Position numbers and translations under genes: made by a program
In this document: one piece after another, positions 14,352 through 22,059 of the stretch
How positions within the stretch are numbered: position 1 is the first letter of the stretch
How the letters are laid out: every line of letters begins with the position of its first letter
Assembly (NCBI GenBank): GCA_016219545.1
Contig: JACRMH010000020.1
Location: 1 to 64,000 of the forward strand
Direction of reading: 5' to 3'
DNA from: Chloroflexota bacterium
Lineage (GTDB): Bacteria > Chloroflexota > Anaerolineae > Anaerolineales > Villigracilaceae
Length of the DNA stretch: 64,000 nucleotides
Notes under the pieces: generated by a model
What the model saw: the letters and a program-made list of their open reading frames with translations, nothing else
Told to the model about the DNA's origin: nothing
Database searches by the model: none

Positions 14352-15260
14352 ATGAAAAAAATATTAATAGTGATGATGGGATTATCTATTTTATTGTCTG
14401 GATGCGGCACTGGATTATTCGCCACAGCAACCCCGACAGCTTCCCTGACGCCTCTTCCTCCGACCGCAACTGCTACTGTCACCCCGACATTTACCGCCAC
14501 CCCGACAGCGACGATCACCCCCAGCCCGACGGCTATCCTTGTGTTTCAAGGCCCGGAACAAGTATTCGTGCCGATCCTTCTTTTTCACCGCATTGATGTA
14601 TCCCCCACCGGCAATGAATATTATGTCACGCCCGAAATGTTTGATGAGGAAATGCAACTCCTGTCTGACTGGGGATATTCAACGATCACAACTGAACTGT
14701 TGATCAAGGCCATTAATGAAGGCGCGGATTTGCCGGCACACCCGGTTTTGATCACCTTCGATGATGGGCATCTGGATAACTATACCAATGCCTATCCTAT
14801 TATGAAAAAGTATGGCTTTACGGGCGTGCTTTATATTGTTGCAAACTACATGGGGGCGGAAGATTACCTGAACGCAGACCAGATCATCGAAATGGCGTCT
14901 GCAGGCTGGGAAGTAGGGAGCCACAGTGTCAACCACTTGGATCTGACAAAGCTTGACCCGGAGCAGCAGAGATACGAGATCATTGAATCGCGGAGTATTC
15001 TGGAAAGCAGGCTGGGAGTTCCCGTTCTGACCATTGCCTATCCATTTGGCTTGAGCAATTCCAGCGTCGTTGACTATACGGTTCATGGCGGTTATGTCGG
15101 TGCAATGGGTTTGGGCATGACATACAATCAGGGAAGTTTTAATCTGTTTGCTTTGCAGCGCCGCGAGATCAAAGGGTATTACGATATTCTGAAGTTTGCA
15201 GACCTGCTCCCCTGGAAAGGCGACCCCGACTTTTTGCCCACCGGTACGCCGGCGCCGTAA
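14352..15260 (+). CDS. Polysaccharide deacetylase-like lipoprotein (NodB fold)
   Basis: The 302-aa product begins with a lipoprotein signal (lipobox LLSGC, Cys about 17), then a Thr/Pro-rich linker (about 25-60) and a NodB domain. Motif 1 is ITFDDG (first Asp catalytic, second metal binding), motif 2 is SHSVNH (two metal-binding His), and motif 3 is in AYPFG. It should remove acetyl groups from an extracellular glycan, attached to the outer face of the membrane. The start is the ATG at 14352; an in-frame upstream ATG (14256) would overlap coaX and destroy the signal peptide. Confidence 0.88.
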   Translation: MKKILIVMMGLSILLSGCGTGLFATATPTASLTPLPPTATATVTPTFTATPTATITPSPTAILVFQGPEQVFVPILLFHRIDVSPTGNEYYVTPEMFDEEMQLLSDWGYSTITTELLIKAINEGADLPAHPVLITFDDGHLDNYTNAYPIMKKYGFTGVLYIVANYMGAEDYLNADQIIEMASAGWEVGSHSVNHLDLTKLDPEQQRYEIIESRSILESRLGVPVLTIAYPFGLSNSSVVDYTVHGGYVGAMGLGMTYNQGSFNLFALQRREIKGYYDILKFADLLPWKGDPDFLPTGTPAP

Positions 15261-15280
15261 GAGTTTTGCCACTGAGACAC

Positions 15281-15318
15281 AGAGTCACAAAGAATTAATT
15301 TCTCTGTGACTCTTTTTT
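15281..15318 (+). terminator. Terminator after the deacetylase gene
   Basis: AGAGTCACA and TGTGACTCT form a 9-bp stem followed by TTTTTT. The word content matches the CACAGAG repeat family, so a repeat serves as the terminator. Confidence 0.75.
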
Positions 15319-15325
15319 ATTCACT

Positions 15326-15524
15326 TCGCTACCGTACATTTGAACCGCAAAGCCCGCAAAGTGCGCTACACTTGCCCCACCAGCACTGCACGCTTCGCGG
15401 CAGCGCGGTGCAAGTGTGGCGGCAGTGCCAGGGAGAAAACCTTTAAATCTTTGCGTTCTTCGCGCTCTCCCTGGCGCCGCCCGCCAGGGCAGGTGTAGCG
15501 GTAAAAATAACGGCATGTACGGTA
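15326..15524. repeat. Complex nested palindrome between deacetylase and EamA genes
   Basis: The outer words CTACCGTACAT and ATGTACGGTAG, the next pair CGCTACACTTGCCC and GGGCAGGTGTAGCG, and inner words GCAAAG/CTTTGCG and CTCCCTGG/CCAGGGAG are arranged as nested inverted repeats over about 200 bp. No gene is seen. It could fold into one long branched hairpin. Confidence 0.65.
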
Positions 15525-15529
15525 GAGAG

Positions 15530-16450
15530 TTATTCACTGAAACGCAATAAAATAACGCCCATTAAAACCAGCCCGCCGCCGATGAGTTGGGTGCCGGTCA
15601 GTATTTCGTTCAATAAAAAGTAGGCCCAAATCGCAGTGAAGGCGGGTTCGAGGGTTGCGATCAAATTGGATGTGGTGGGGGAGAGGTAGCGGATGCTCAA
15701 TGTATAGAGTCCGAATCCGCCGAGGGTGGGAGCTACACCCAAAAAGAAGAGGATGCCCCAGCCGGAAAGAGAATTCCCAAGCCAGAGCATATCCGCAAAC
15801 GGCACTTTGCCCGTGATGAACAGGTCATTCCCAATGTTGAAGAATAATAGAAAAACGGTTGCGAATGCAAAGCTGTAAAGCAGGGCTGTCCACGAATCGA
15901 CTTTTGTATCAGAGGCGTGTTTGCCTTCAAGGTTGTAGACCGCGAACATCAACCCTGAAACCAACCCGAAGATAATTCCCAACGGATTAAGATTCCATGC
16001 GGATGGGTCATACGCCCCCGAGACAAGCACAATTCCCGCAAGGCTGAGCAGGATCGAGATTATTTTGACCCGGCTGAATTGTTCCTTGAAGACGATGCGG
16101 CTTAAGATCGCCGTCATGGCCGGGGAACTGAACGCCATGACGGTCGCCACTGCCGCGCCGTTGTATTGAACGGAGAACGTCCACATCGAATTGAAGATGG
16201 CAAGAGTCAGCCCGTAAAGAACCATAAAGACCCAATGCTTGCGTTCCAGTTGAAAGCGCGCGCGGCTGAATACGAGCAGACCCACCACCATGCCAAACGA
16301 AACGAAGAGGTCACGCCAGAATGCCAGCACCAGAGACGGCAGGGAATAGGTTTTACTCAAATAACTGATGATGATGCCCGTCGTGGACCAGATGATGGTG
16401 GCCGTCAATGCGATCAAAAATCCGCGTGATGATTGGGAGGTTTGTTTCAT
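15530..16450 (-). CDS. EamA/DMT-family transporter
   Basis: The 306-aa protein has ten predicted membrane helices arranged as two EamA repeats (about residues 8-140 and 155-300). Conserved points include WSTTGI in helix 1, AFWRDLF in helix 2 and the family ending ALGG/ATLEP-type helix (NLIATLEPAFTAIWAYFLLNE). DMT carriers usually export amino acids, nucleosides or small metabolites; the substrate is not predictable here. The ATG at 16450 is preferred over 16468 because AAAGGA lies 7 bp before it. Confidence 0.9.
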   Translation of the reverse strand: MKQTSQSSRGFLIALTATIIWSTTGIIISYLSKTYSLPSLVLAFWRDLFVSFGMVVGLLVFSRARFQLERKHWVFMVLYGLTLAIFNSMWTFSVQYNGAAVATVMAFSSPAMTAILSRIVFKEQFSRVKIISILLSLAGIVLVSGAYDPSAWNLNPLGIIFGLVSGLMFAVYNLEGKHASDTKVDSWTALLYSFAFATVFLLFFNIGNDLFITGKVPFADMLWLGNSLSGWGILFFLGVAPTLGGFGLYTLSIRYLSPTTSNLIATLEPAFTAIWAYFLLNEILTGTQLIGGGLVLMGVILLRFSE

Positions 16451-16474
16451 GTATATCCTTTTTACCATAATTAA

Positions 16475-16507
16475 AAGTGACAGTCACCTCGCAGGTGACT
16501 GTCACTT
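16475..16507. repeat. GTGACAGTCACC palindrome (copy 1)
   Basis: AAGTGACAGTCACCT and AGGTGACTGTCACTT are perfect 15-bp arms around CGC. The same arms recur at 53915, and related words at 22007. Confidence 0.8.
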
Positions 16508-16514
16508 AGTTTCT

Positions 16515-16567
16515 TGTGCCCCACGGGAATTCGAATAGCATCCCCCCTGCGGGGACACCGGTTTAAA
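16515..16567 (-). pseudogene. Partial, interrupted copy of the tRNA-Glu 3' end
   Basis: GTGCCCCACGGGAATTCGAAT at 16515-16535 matches the 3' end of the tRNA gene at 16602-16623, with one base missing. An extra 22 bp then breaks the T arm before CCGGTTTAA resumes. Such tRNA-end copies are typical leftovers of integrative elements that use tRNA genes as attachment sites. Confidence 0.65.
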
Positions 16568-16571
16568 GAGC

Positions 16572-16597
16572 AGAGAGCCACCAAATGATGACTCTCT
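16572..16597. terminator. Hairpin next to the tRNA-Glu 3' end
   Basis: AGAGAGCCA and TGACTCTCT form a 9-bp stem with one G-T pair just beyond the tRNA 3' end. TTTT flanks it on the plus side. It probably ends or protects the tRNA precursor. Confidence 0.5.
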
Positions 16598-16602
16598 TTT
16601 AG

Positions 16603-16675
16603 TGCCCCCACGGGAATTCGAATCCCGGTTTAAGCCTTGAGAGGGCTTCGTCCTGGGCCACTAGACGATGGGGGC
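16603..16675 (-). tRNA. tRNA-Glu (anticodon CTC)
   Basis: Read on the minus strand, the 73-nt sequence folds as a cloverleaf. The acceptor stem is GCCCCCA/TGGGGGC with discriminator A, the T loop is TTCGAAT, and the anticodon stem is AAGCC/GGCTT around CTCTCAA, giving anticodon CTC (16641-16639) for GAG codons. CCA is not encoded. The 3' end is duplicated 66 bp downstream, and an AT-rich accessory zone begins on the 5' side. Confidence 0.93.
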
Positions 16676-16694
16676 GTTTCTTCAAGCGGGCTGT

Positions 16695-16723
16695 ATTCTA
16701 TCATTCGGGATTTGAATCGTCAA
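16695..16723 (-). promoter_or_regulatory. tRNA-Glu promoter
   Basis: TTGACG (16723-16718) and TAGAAT (16700-16695) are 17 bp apart on the minus strand, placing the start of transcription a few bases before the tRNA. Confidence 0.75.
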
Positions 16724-16889
16724 CGAAGGTATTGTTTTGGGCAAATCAAGATTTGAAAAAAAACTACCTGCCGGAAAAATAATGGAAGGTAGTTTTAGCT
16801 ACAAAAGGTTTCTTGCTACGACTTGAACTTAGAACCTAGCGGAGTGTGGTTTTAGTCCTATTGGGTCACATTTTTACTATCTAGTTTAA

Positions 16890-16960
16890 GCCTAACAATT
16901 TGCGTTAGTGGTTTTTGGGCGGTCTGGGAAAATGCCTGTCCACTGCACGCTTTGTTAGCC
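16890..16960 (-). mobile_element. attC-like integron recombination site 1
   Basis: In the sense of the cassette gene: R''-like GGCTAAC, AAA spacer, arm GCGTGCAGTGG, a central variable loop, arm CCACTAACGC, AAATT spacer, and R' GTTAGGC, which fits GTTRRRY exactly. The arms pair with an extra unpaired base, as attC arms do. The stop codon of the 16955 gene lies inside the R'' box, the usual tight cassette packing. Confidence 0.7.
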
Positions 16961-17674
16961 ACGTCTTATTGACAGAGGCTCGCCTGGGCTTTCCTTTTTT
17001 AAAGTCGAAAGGGCGTCAAGTATATCCGTAGAACCCCAGTATTTCACGATGATTTTTTTGATTTTTTTGCGCCCTTCTCGAACAAGCTCAATTGAGGGTC
17101 GTTTCTCGTATTTATCTAAAACCTTGTTCAACTTTGGCGCGAATAGCTTGTCATTAAAATCAATTTTATATAATGTAACCTGTTTGTCCGTGCGCTTTTT
17201 TATTATTGGAAATTCGATGGTGGGAAGTTGATTCTTTTTGTTTTTCTCAACCTTCACGATATCGTCGCGGCTAATTCCGCTTTTCATGACAGAAACTATC
17301 CATCTTTGAGTATCAATCCCATTACTTTCTAACAGTTTCCAATACGCATCATCTGAGTTCTCGTCAAGGAATATGATGCAAAAAAATAGTTCCCTAAGTG
17401 CTGAGTGTGCGTCGTCCAAATAGACAATTTCTCTTGACAGTTGCTCTTTCAAAATCTCACATTGTTTTGCTAGACTGTCAGGGTGATAATTACTAAACAT
17501 TCTAAGATGGTTAATAATGTTATCCGCAGAATCAGAGACATCTCCAAGTTTGACATATGCCTTAAGAAATTTAGTCAAAATAGAACGCACCCGCCTTTTT
17601 TGACCTGCCTCTGATAATTGTTGTAACAGATCTGCTATTTTTGAAATAGTTTGGGGTAATCCAAAGACTTCCAT
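16955..17674 (-). CDS. Hypothetical cassette protein (cassette A)
   Basis: The 239-aa protein is soluble and highly charged, with many Lys, Asp and Glu and a helical first half (QTISKIADLLQQLSEAGQKR). The C-terminal half has a basic patch (REGRKKIKKIIVKYW). I recognise no family. It is AT-rich against the flanking genes. Its stop codon lies inside attC-like site 1, and attC-like site 2 lies 39 bp before its ATG, so it is carried as one integron gene cassette with little or no promoter of its own. The many unknown cassette genes include toxin-antitoxin and defence proteins, but nothing here shows that. Confidence 0.65.
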   Translation of the reverse strand: MEVFGLPQTISKIADLLQQLSEAGQKRRVRSILTKFLKAYVKLGDVSDSADNIINHLRMFSNYHPDSLAKQCEILKEQLSREIVYLDDAHSALRELFFCIIFLDENSDDAYWKLLESNGIDTQRWIVSVMKSGISRDDIVKVEKNKKNQLPTIEFPIIKKRTDKQVTLYKIDFNDKLFAPKLNKVLDKYEKRPSIELVREGRKKIKKIIVKYWGSTDILDALSTLKKESPGEPLSIRRG

Positions 17675-17713
17675 AATTTTTCAATACCTTCCTTTTATAA
17701 ATTGGCAAGAAGT

Positions 17714-17836
17714 GGCTTACGGTTTGCGTTACTGGCGCTGGCGCGGACTCTGTTTGGGAGCAGAGAAAACTCGAAGCCAGAAAAATACTCGAAAATGCGG
17801 CAGAATCTCCAGCGTCCAGTACACGCTTTGTTGGGC
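17714..17836 (-). mobile_element. attC-like integron recombination site 2
   Basis: In the cassette sense: R'' GCCCAAC (fits RYYYAAC), AAA spacer, arms TACTGG-A-CGCTGG and CCAGCGCCAGTA that pair with one bulged A, a long loop, and an R' box GTAAGCC with one departure from GTTRRRY. TTTGCGTTA and CACGCTTTGTT words are shared with site 1. It lies 5 bp after the stop of the DUF4145 gene. Confidence 0.7.
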
Positions 17837-17841
17837 TGTGT

Positions 17842-18465
17842 TTATTGTTTAGATACACCTTTGATTTCTTCTTTATCTACATTTGCTAACCCAGATTTAA
17901 CACGGGAAGGCAATACAAAAAGGAACTCGCCAAACGCCAAAACAAAATCAATACATCTTTGCGCGTCATTTGCTGTAGGTAAAGTTACTTTTTCATCGGC
18001 GTGGCGTTGGTCGTTTGCGTCCAGCCTTACTTCGTGCGCCCATTGTGACATCTCTTGTGTTATTAAGTGGATTTCAACCGCTTTGTTTATTCGTGTGTAA
18101 AGGCTGCCATCTTTATAATTCTTTGCTTTTAGCATTGCGTCAACCGAACTAGCGGAAAGCATTACAGACCCTGCTGGTGAGTGCAGGCTATCTATTGCTT
18201 GATTTAGGTATGTTCGGGCAGGTTCAGGTATTGCCTCATCAACAATAGTTGAATTGGGGTAAATTTCTTGTGCCCATTCACCATCTTGTCTTGCCGATGC
18301 TAGTACTACACCGCCGCATCTGCCACACATGTATGTTTTCCATATGCGCGAATTATTCCCTCTATGCGCAGTTGTTTTAAACGTGGCTTGGACTTGAAGG
18401 TTAGGATGGTCAACTCTACAATGAGGGCAACGGTCTAGTTCAAAAATATTTGCAAGGAGAGGCAT
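17842..18465 (-). CDS. DUF4145 protein with zinc ribbon (cassette B)
   Basis: The 207-aa protein starts with two CxxC pairs (CPHC at about 13-16 and CGRCG at about 47-51) that form a zinc ribbon. The remainder matches DUF4145: a helix with SSVDAMLKAKN, ITQEMSQWAHEVRLDAND, then ADEKVTLPTANDAQRCIDFVLAFGEFLF. DUF4145 is often found in restriction and other defence settings, but its activity is not established. The gene is followed directly by attC-like site 2 and preceded by an R'-type box at 18508-18514, so it forms a second cassette on the same strand as cassette A. Confidence 0.8.
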   Translation of the reverse strand: MPLLANIFELDRCPHCRVDHPNLQVQATFKTTAHRGNNSRIWKTYMCGRCGGVVLASARQDGEWAQEIYPNSTIVDEAIPEPARTYLNQAIDSLHSPAGSVMLSASSVDAMLKAKNYKDGSLYTRINKAVEIHLITQEMSQWAHEVRLDANDQRHADEKVTLPTANDAQRCIDFVLAFGEFLFVLPSRVKSGLANVDKEEIKGVSKQ

Positions 18466-18507
18466 AGTTATTGACCCTTTTTATTGAATATAAATTTGCG
18501 AGGAACA

Positions 18508-18514
18508 GCCCAAC
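18508..18514 (-). mobile_element. Cassette boundary (R'-type core site)
   Basis: GTTGGGC on the minus strand fits GTTRRRY, the crossover box of integron recombination. It marks the upstream edge of cassette B. No matching R'' half was found beyond it, so this may be a secondary insertion site or a remnant attI. The rest of 18515-18768 has only a weak 61-aa reading frame with a TTG start, not called as a gene. Confidence 0.5.
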
Positions 18515-18768
18515 TAGTGTTTCGGAAGCCGTTTTACGTCCCAATTCCTTATATACCTCTGGATTCTAATGCTTATCTTAATTTGGGCATTTGGGCGGTC
18601 AGAGATTAAAATTTCCTTATCTAGTTTCAATAATTTTAGTATCCCATGGATGAATCCACAAAGCGCTAATAATAATAACTTCCATAACTCTAAACCCAAA
18701 TCTTATATCTTGTTTTTGATAATGCCGAATATCGAAATCTTGATTTGTTATCGCGGCATGATTACGAG

Positions 18769-19281
18769 TTAGTCTTTAATCTTATCAAGGTGTGTGTTGC
18801 TTTTTTCTAATTCTGCTATTCTATTTAATGCACTCAATTCATATTCTTTGAATTGAGTAATACGTCTATTCATATCAATTATTTTCATAAAATCTGATCC
18901 CATGAAACTTAATACTAAAAATATAAATATGAAAAATATAATTAATACTATGGCATGATATTTATCGTATGAAGTATCCTTACCAAAAGTTACTAAAAAT
19001 GCGATAAACGCAAACAAAATAATAAACGCAAAAACTCCAATGACTAGGAATTGCCCGAGAGATCCAATTAGGTCATGCGTTAATGCTTCAGGATTTTCTT
19101 TATACTTTTTAGTTATTTCGTATTCTTTTTTAATTCTTTTAATACTCTTACCTTTATTATTTATTGATCTCTTATCTAGCCATGTTTTCATACTCGGAGT
19201 TGTCAAGTTGATAAAATAAGAAAAAGGGATAGCAATTAATGCTCCAATTAATCCACCGAAAATCAATGTGCTTATGTCCAT
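18769..19281 (-). CDS. Small membrane protein, three helices
   Basis: The 170-aa protein has one helix near the N-terminus (ISTLIFGGLIGALIAIPFSYF), a basic cytoplasmic stretch rich in Lys (about 30-70), two adjacent helices (about 75-130), and a charged C-terminal helix likely to form a coiled coil (RITQFKEYELSALNRIAELE). The start at 19281 is chosen because TAGGAG lies 10 bp upstream; a longer frame to 19335 has no ribosome site. It is strongly AT-rich and sits in the accessory zone. Function unknown. Confidence 0.65.
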   Translation of the reverse strand: MDISTLIFGGLIGALIAIPFSYFINLTTPSMKTWLDKRSINNKGKSIKRIKKEYEITKKYKENPEALTHDLIGSLGQFLVIGVFAFIILFAFIAFLVTFGKDTSYDKYHAIVLIIFFIFIFLVLSFMGSDFMKIIDMNRRITQFKEYELSALNRIAELEKSNTHLDKIKD

Positions 19282-19389
19282 AAGCTTATTACTCCTAATA
19301 TCTTTGTTTGAGATAACGGCAATTATGTAAATCAAAAAATGAATATTTCCTGCCTTCTAAAATAATCTTCGCCATTGTATCACTACATC

Positions 19390-19472
19390 TTATCGTGATT
19401 CCCTGAGCGATAGCGAAGGGTATCTACTGTTGAATAAGAGATGCTTCGCTAGCGCTCAGCATGACACAGACT
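19390..19472. repeat. GAGCGATAGCGAAG / CTTCGCTAGCGCTC palindromic repeat
   Basis: CCCTGAGCGATAGCGAAGGG and GCTTCGCTAGCGCTCAGC are inverted, ending in ATCTC-type words and GTGAT/ATGAC. This is a widely seen intergenic palindrome of the 'CATGCTGAGCGAAGCGAAGCATC' kind. No gene is seen in 19282-19549 apart from the cyclase fragment. Confidence 0.7.
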
Positions 19473-19482
19473 TGACTTACGC

Positions 19483-19537
19483 TCATCTCTCAAAGACAGC
19501 CACTGCCCACACGGGCGAACCTGTCCCGCTGCGGATT
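19483..19537 (-). pseudogene. 3' fragment of the cyclase gene
   Basis: This 55-bp stretch repeats the last 17 codons and stop codon of the cyclase gene at 21297-21351, with about five mismatches. It still reads IRSGTGSPVWAVAVFER and stops at the same place. It is a direct repeat flanking about 1.8 kb that contains the lipoprotein gene, which suggests insertion at the end of the cyclase gene. Confidence 0.8.
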
Positions 19538-19549
19538 TATGTTCATAAA

Positions 19550-21091
19550 CTATTTCGATAACACAAATGACTTGACTGCATCATCCCAAGTATAAATATC
19601 ATAGCCTTTACCCAATGAAAAACATTCGAACCTGTCAAGGCAACCTTCGGTGTGGTAAGGCAAGCCGATAACCAAGTCAACACGCTTTTCTTTTCTTTTT
19701 ATTAATTGCACTCCTACCAAATTCACGCCATGAGCAAAACCAGATGACTGATACAAGGATTTAATTCCTGAATCCACTTGAAATACCCATAAATTTTGGT
19801 TTGCCAAACCTGAAATAATGGCTAATTCAGGTACATCACTACCAGTTAAATTTGTCCATTGAAATGATATGAAATTCGAGTCGCAATTGGTCAATGTTTC
19901 GTGGCCTAAAAAGATAATTTCACTTAGCAGGGCAGAATGGTCACCCAGTTTTGCTTTCCACACAGCCAATTTGCATTGATTATTAACGGCGGCAAAAAAA
20001 TCCTGGTTGTTGCTCTCATCATAGTAATGGGCTGTAGGGATTGACTTGGGAACCCTTTCTGCATGTTCATCAATTTTGTTACAAGGTAAAACTGACAACT
20101 TATTTCCCTCAGCTTGAGATATTCCAAAAAAATCATAGTACGCCTTTAATTTTTCTGCCAACGATACCGTATTCGTTCCTTCACTATATTCAATCAAATA
20201 GAAAATATTGTTCGAATAACCACCCTTGTCATAGCCTATTATCTCAAACCCTGGCGTTTCTTGGTATTCCAACTCATTAAAATTTCCATTATCCCAGATG
20301 TATTTCCTGTAAACTTTTGGAGTTAGGATGTGCTTGTCTGTAGACACTTTCAATTGAGATTGTTTGCCAGATGGATCGCACATATTTTCGTTAGTCGTAA
20401 TAGTCTCTAGAGAATAACCCGCAGTTTGTATTTCGATTTGATCATCAGAAATCGTGTAGATTGAGTTTTTAAACCTAAAATCAGATATGTCAATTGGTGA
20501 TGCGGGGTCTCCAGCAAAATTTTCGTAATAATAAGTGAATGAAATAGAGTCACATTTCGTTTCACATCGCACTATATTTCTCTCTATGCTCGTAGAAAGT
20601 GTGCCAGTGCCTCCCCATTGAGTCAAAAAATCCACAAAAATATTAGGTGCTGATATTTCATACTGAACATCTGTTGAATAAACACTAACAGCACTCAAAA
20701 AATAGATTTCTTTGATTTGTTCATTTGGTTCGATACTATATATTACAAAGAAAGATTTCTCAGGAATTACAGATGTACCTGTAAGAATAATTTCTACATT
20801 ACCATCCCCGTTCACATCAAAATATTTTTGTTGATAACTGAATATCGACAGAAACTCATCAAATGTCATTTTTGTATTTGCTACTGTCATGGAGAGATGA
20901 TTCGAGAAAAAAGATAACAATATCTTAGTTTCCAAAACCGAAGGAGTAGGAGACCCTTGTACTGCTTCCAGGGTTTGAAGAGGTTTGTTTGGGGTTGGCG
21001 TAACAACTGACTGTGCTGGAACACAACCGCTGGATAGAATCACAACGAGCGCAGATAACAACCATAATCTCTTGAAATGCGAAGTGTTCAT
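19550..21091 (-). CDS. Large lipoprotein of unknown function
   Basis: The 513-aa protein starts with a lipoprotein signal (lipobox LSSGC, Cys about 23) and a Pro/Thr/Gln-rich linker to about residue 55. Two segments look like FG-GAP or calcium-loop type repeats: YFDVNGDGNVEIILTG near 95 and NLTGSDVPELAIISG near 425. Several Cys pairs (CETKCDS, CLDRFEC) may form disulphides. It should be anchored outside the cell. It is AT-rich and lies between two copies of the cyclase gene end, so it may have come in with that insertion. Function unknown. Confidence 0.75.
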   Translation of the reverse strand: MNTSHFKRLWLLSALVVILSSGCVPAQSVVTPTPNKPLQTLEAVQGSPTPSVLETKILLSFFSNHLSMTVANTKMTFDEFLSIFSYQQKYFDVNGDGNVEIILTGTSVIPEKSFFVIYSIEPNEQIKEIYFLSAVSVYSTDVQYEISAPNIFVDFLTQWGGTGTLSTSIERNIVRCETKCDSISFTYYYENFAGDPASPIDISDFRFKNSIYTISDDQIEIQTAGYSLETITTNENMCDPSGKQSQLKVSTDKHILTPKVYRKYIWDNGNFNELEYQETPGFEIIGYDKGGYSNNIFYLIEYSEGTNTVSLAEKLKAYYDFFGISQAEGNKLSVLPCNKIDEHAERVPKSIPTAHYYDESNNQDFFAAVNNQCKLAVWKAKLGDHSALLSEIIFLGHETLTNCDSNFISFQWTNLTGSDVPELAIISGLANQNLWVFQVDSGIKSLYQSSGFAHGVNLVGVQLIKRKEKRVDLVIGLPYHTEGCLDRFECFSLGKGYDIYTWDDAVKSFVLSK

Positions 21092-21296
21092 TACTTGACT
21101 CCCTTATAGTGAGGTCAGGTGAAACCTAATGAAAGGTACTAATTTCTAAAACTGGAATACGAGAAGGCCCTCCAATAGCTTCTGGATATTGCAACTTCAG
21201 TATATAACATCCCGGATCATTTAGGATGTTCCACCACCAAAGATTAATAATGTAAAACAGTTTGAGGTATTAATAATCTAATTGATATCTTTTCAC

Positions 21297-21992
21297 TCAC
21301 CCCTCAAAGACAGCCACCGCCCGCACAGGCGAACCTGTCCCGCCGCGGATTTTGAGGGGCAGGCCGATAAAGCGGAAACGTCCGCGCCCGATGAGTTGAT
21401 ATAGGTTGATCAGGTTTTCGTAATGTGTAAATCCCATCTCCCCGCAAATGGCATGGACTTGCTTATTGGAAACATGCCGCACGCCGGGAGCCATGGCCTC
21501 CACTCCAAAGGCTGAGATCTTTTGCCCGCCCAGCCAGCGTGCAGAGTCCGCGCTGATGCCTGCGGCATTGTCCCAATTCTCTGTGCCAAATGTCCGGCGG
21601 TAATGGTCTGTATAAAGTAAAACTGTATCTCCCTGTTGAATTTCAAGTTTTGCTTTGGAGAGAGCCTCTTTCAGATCAGAAGGTTCGATCAATTCGCGCA
21701 GACCTTTATGGGATAAGTCCAGGCAGATTCCTTCGGTGTAGAACATCGTGAGAGGCATCGTGTCAATGGATTGTCCGCGGTATTGGCGTGCCATGTGGTT
21801 GATGGCATCCACGTGTGTGCCGGTGTGTTCGCCCAGTTCCAGTCTGTTCACAGCGGGAGAGATGATGTCACTATCTTTGATATCCTCCCACTGCTCATGT
21901 GACGCGTGCATGGTGATCTTCACTTCGGGCATGCCGGGGAACATGGGCATACCGGAGAAGATTTCCTGACTTAGGTCAATGATCTCGAACAT
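21297..21992 (-). CDS. Cyclase family protein (kynurenine formamidase-like)
   Basis: The 231-aa protein belongs to the metal-dependent cyclase/formamidase family. The metal site is HTGTHVDAINH (HxGTHxDxxxH), with further His residues in YTDHYRR and PGVRHVSN. The early segment DLSQEIFSGMPMFPG is typical. Known members hydrolyse N-formylkynurenine or other amides and lactones; the actual substrate is open. The last 17 codons have a diverged duplicate 1.8 kb downstream, so this 3' end may have been rebuilt by an integration event. Confidence 0.85.
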   Translation of the reverse strand: MFEIIDLSQEIFSGMPMFPGMPEVKITMHASHEQWEDIKDSDIISPAVNRLELGEHTGTHVDAINHMARQYRGQSIDTMPLTMFYTEGICLDLSHKGLRELIEPSDLKEALSKAKLEIQQGDTVLLYTDHYRRTFGTENWDNAAGISADSARWLGGQKISAFGVEAMAPGVRHVSNKQVHAICGEMGFTHYENLINLYQLIGRGRFRFIGLPLKIRGGTGSPVRAVAVFEG

Positions 21993-22006
21993 ATTTAATA
22001 TCTTTT

Positions 22007-22053
22007 GTAGGTCACGTTTCTGACGTGACAGTCACGCTGGAAGCGTGACCTAC
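22007..22053. repeat. Three-way palindrome with GTCAC words
   Basis: GTAGGTCACG and CGTGACCTAC close the outside. Inside, GTCACG/CGTGAC and GTCACGC/GCGTGAC each form a small hairpin, so a cruciform is possible. It is related to the palindromes at 16475 and 53915. Confidence 0.75.
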
Positions 22054-22059
22054 TTGTGA

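Noticed and set aside
16805..16860. tRNA-like stretch with ACTTGAACTTAGAACC
   Set aside because: It looks like a T arm on the minus strand, but no acceptor or anticodon stem can be built around it.
18514..18699. Minus-strand reading frame of 61 aa with a TTG start, ending at the cassette boundary
   Set aside because: No ribosome site, no ATG and no recognisable similarity. Its stop next to the core site is noted but is not enough to call a gene.
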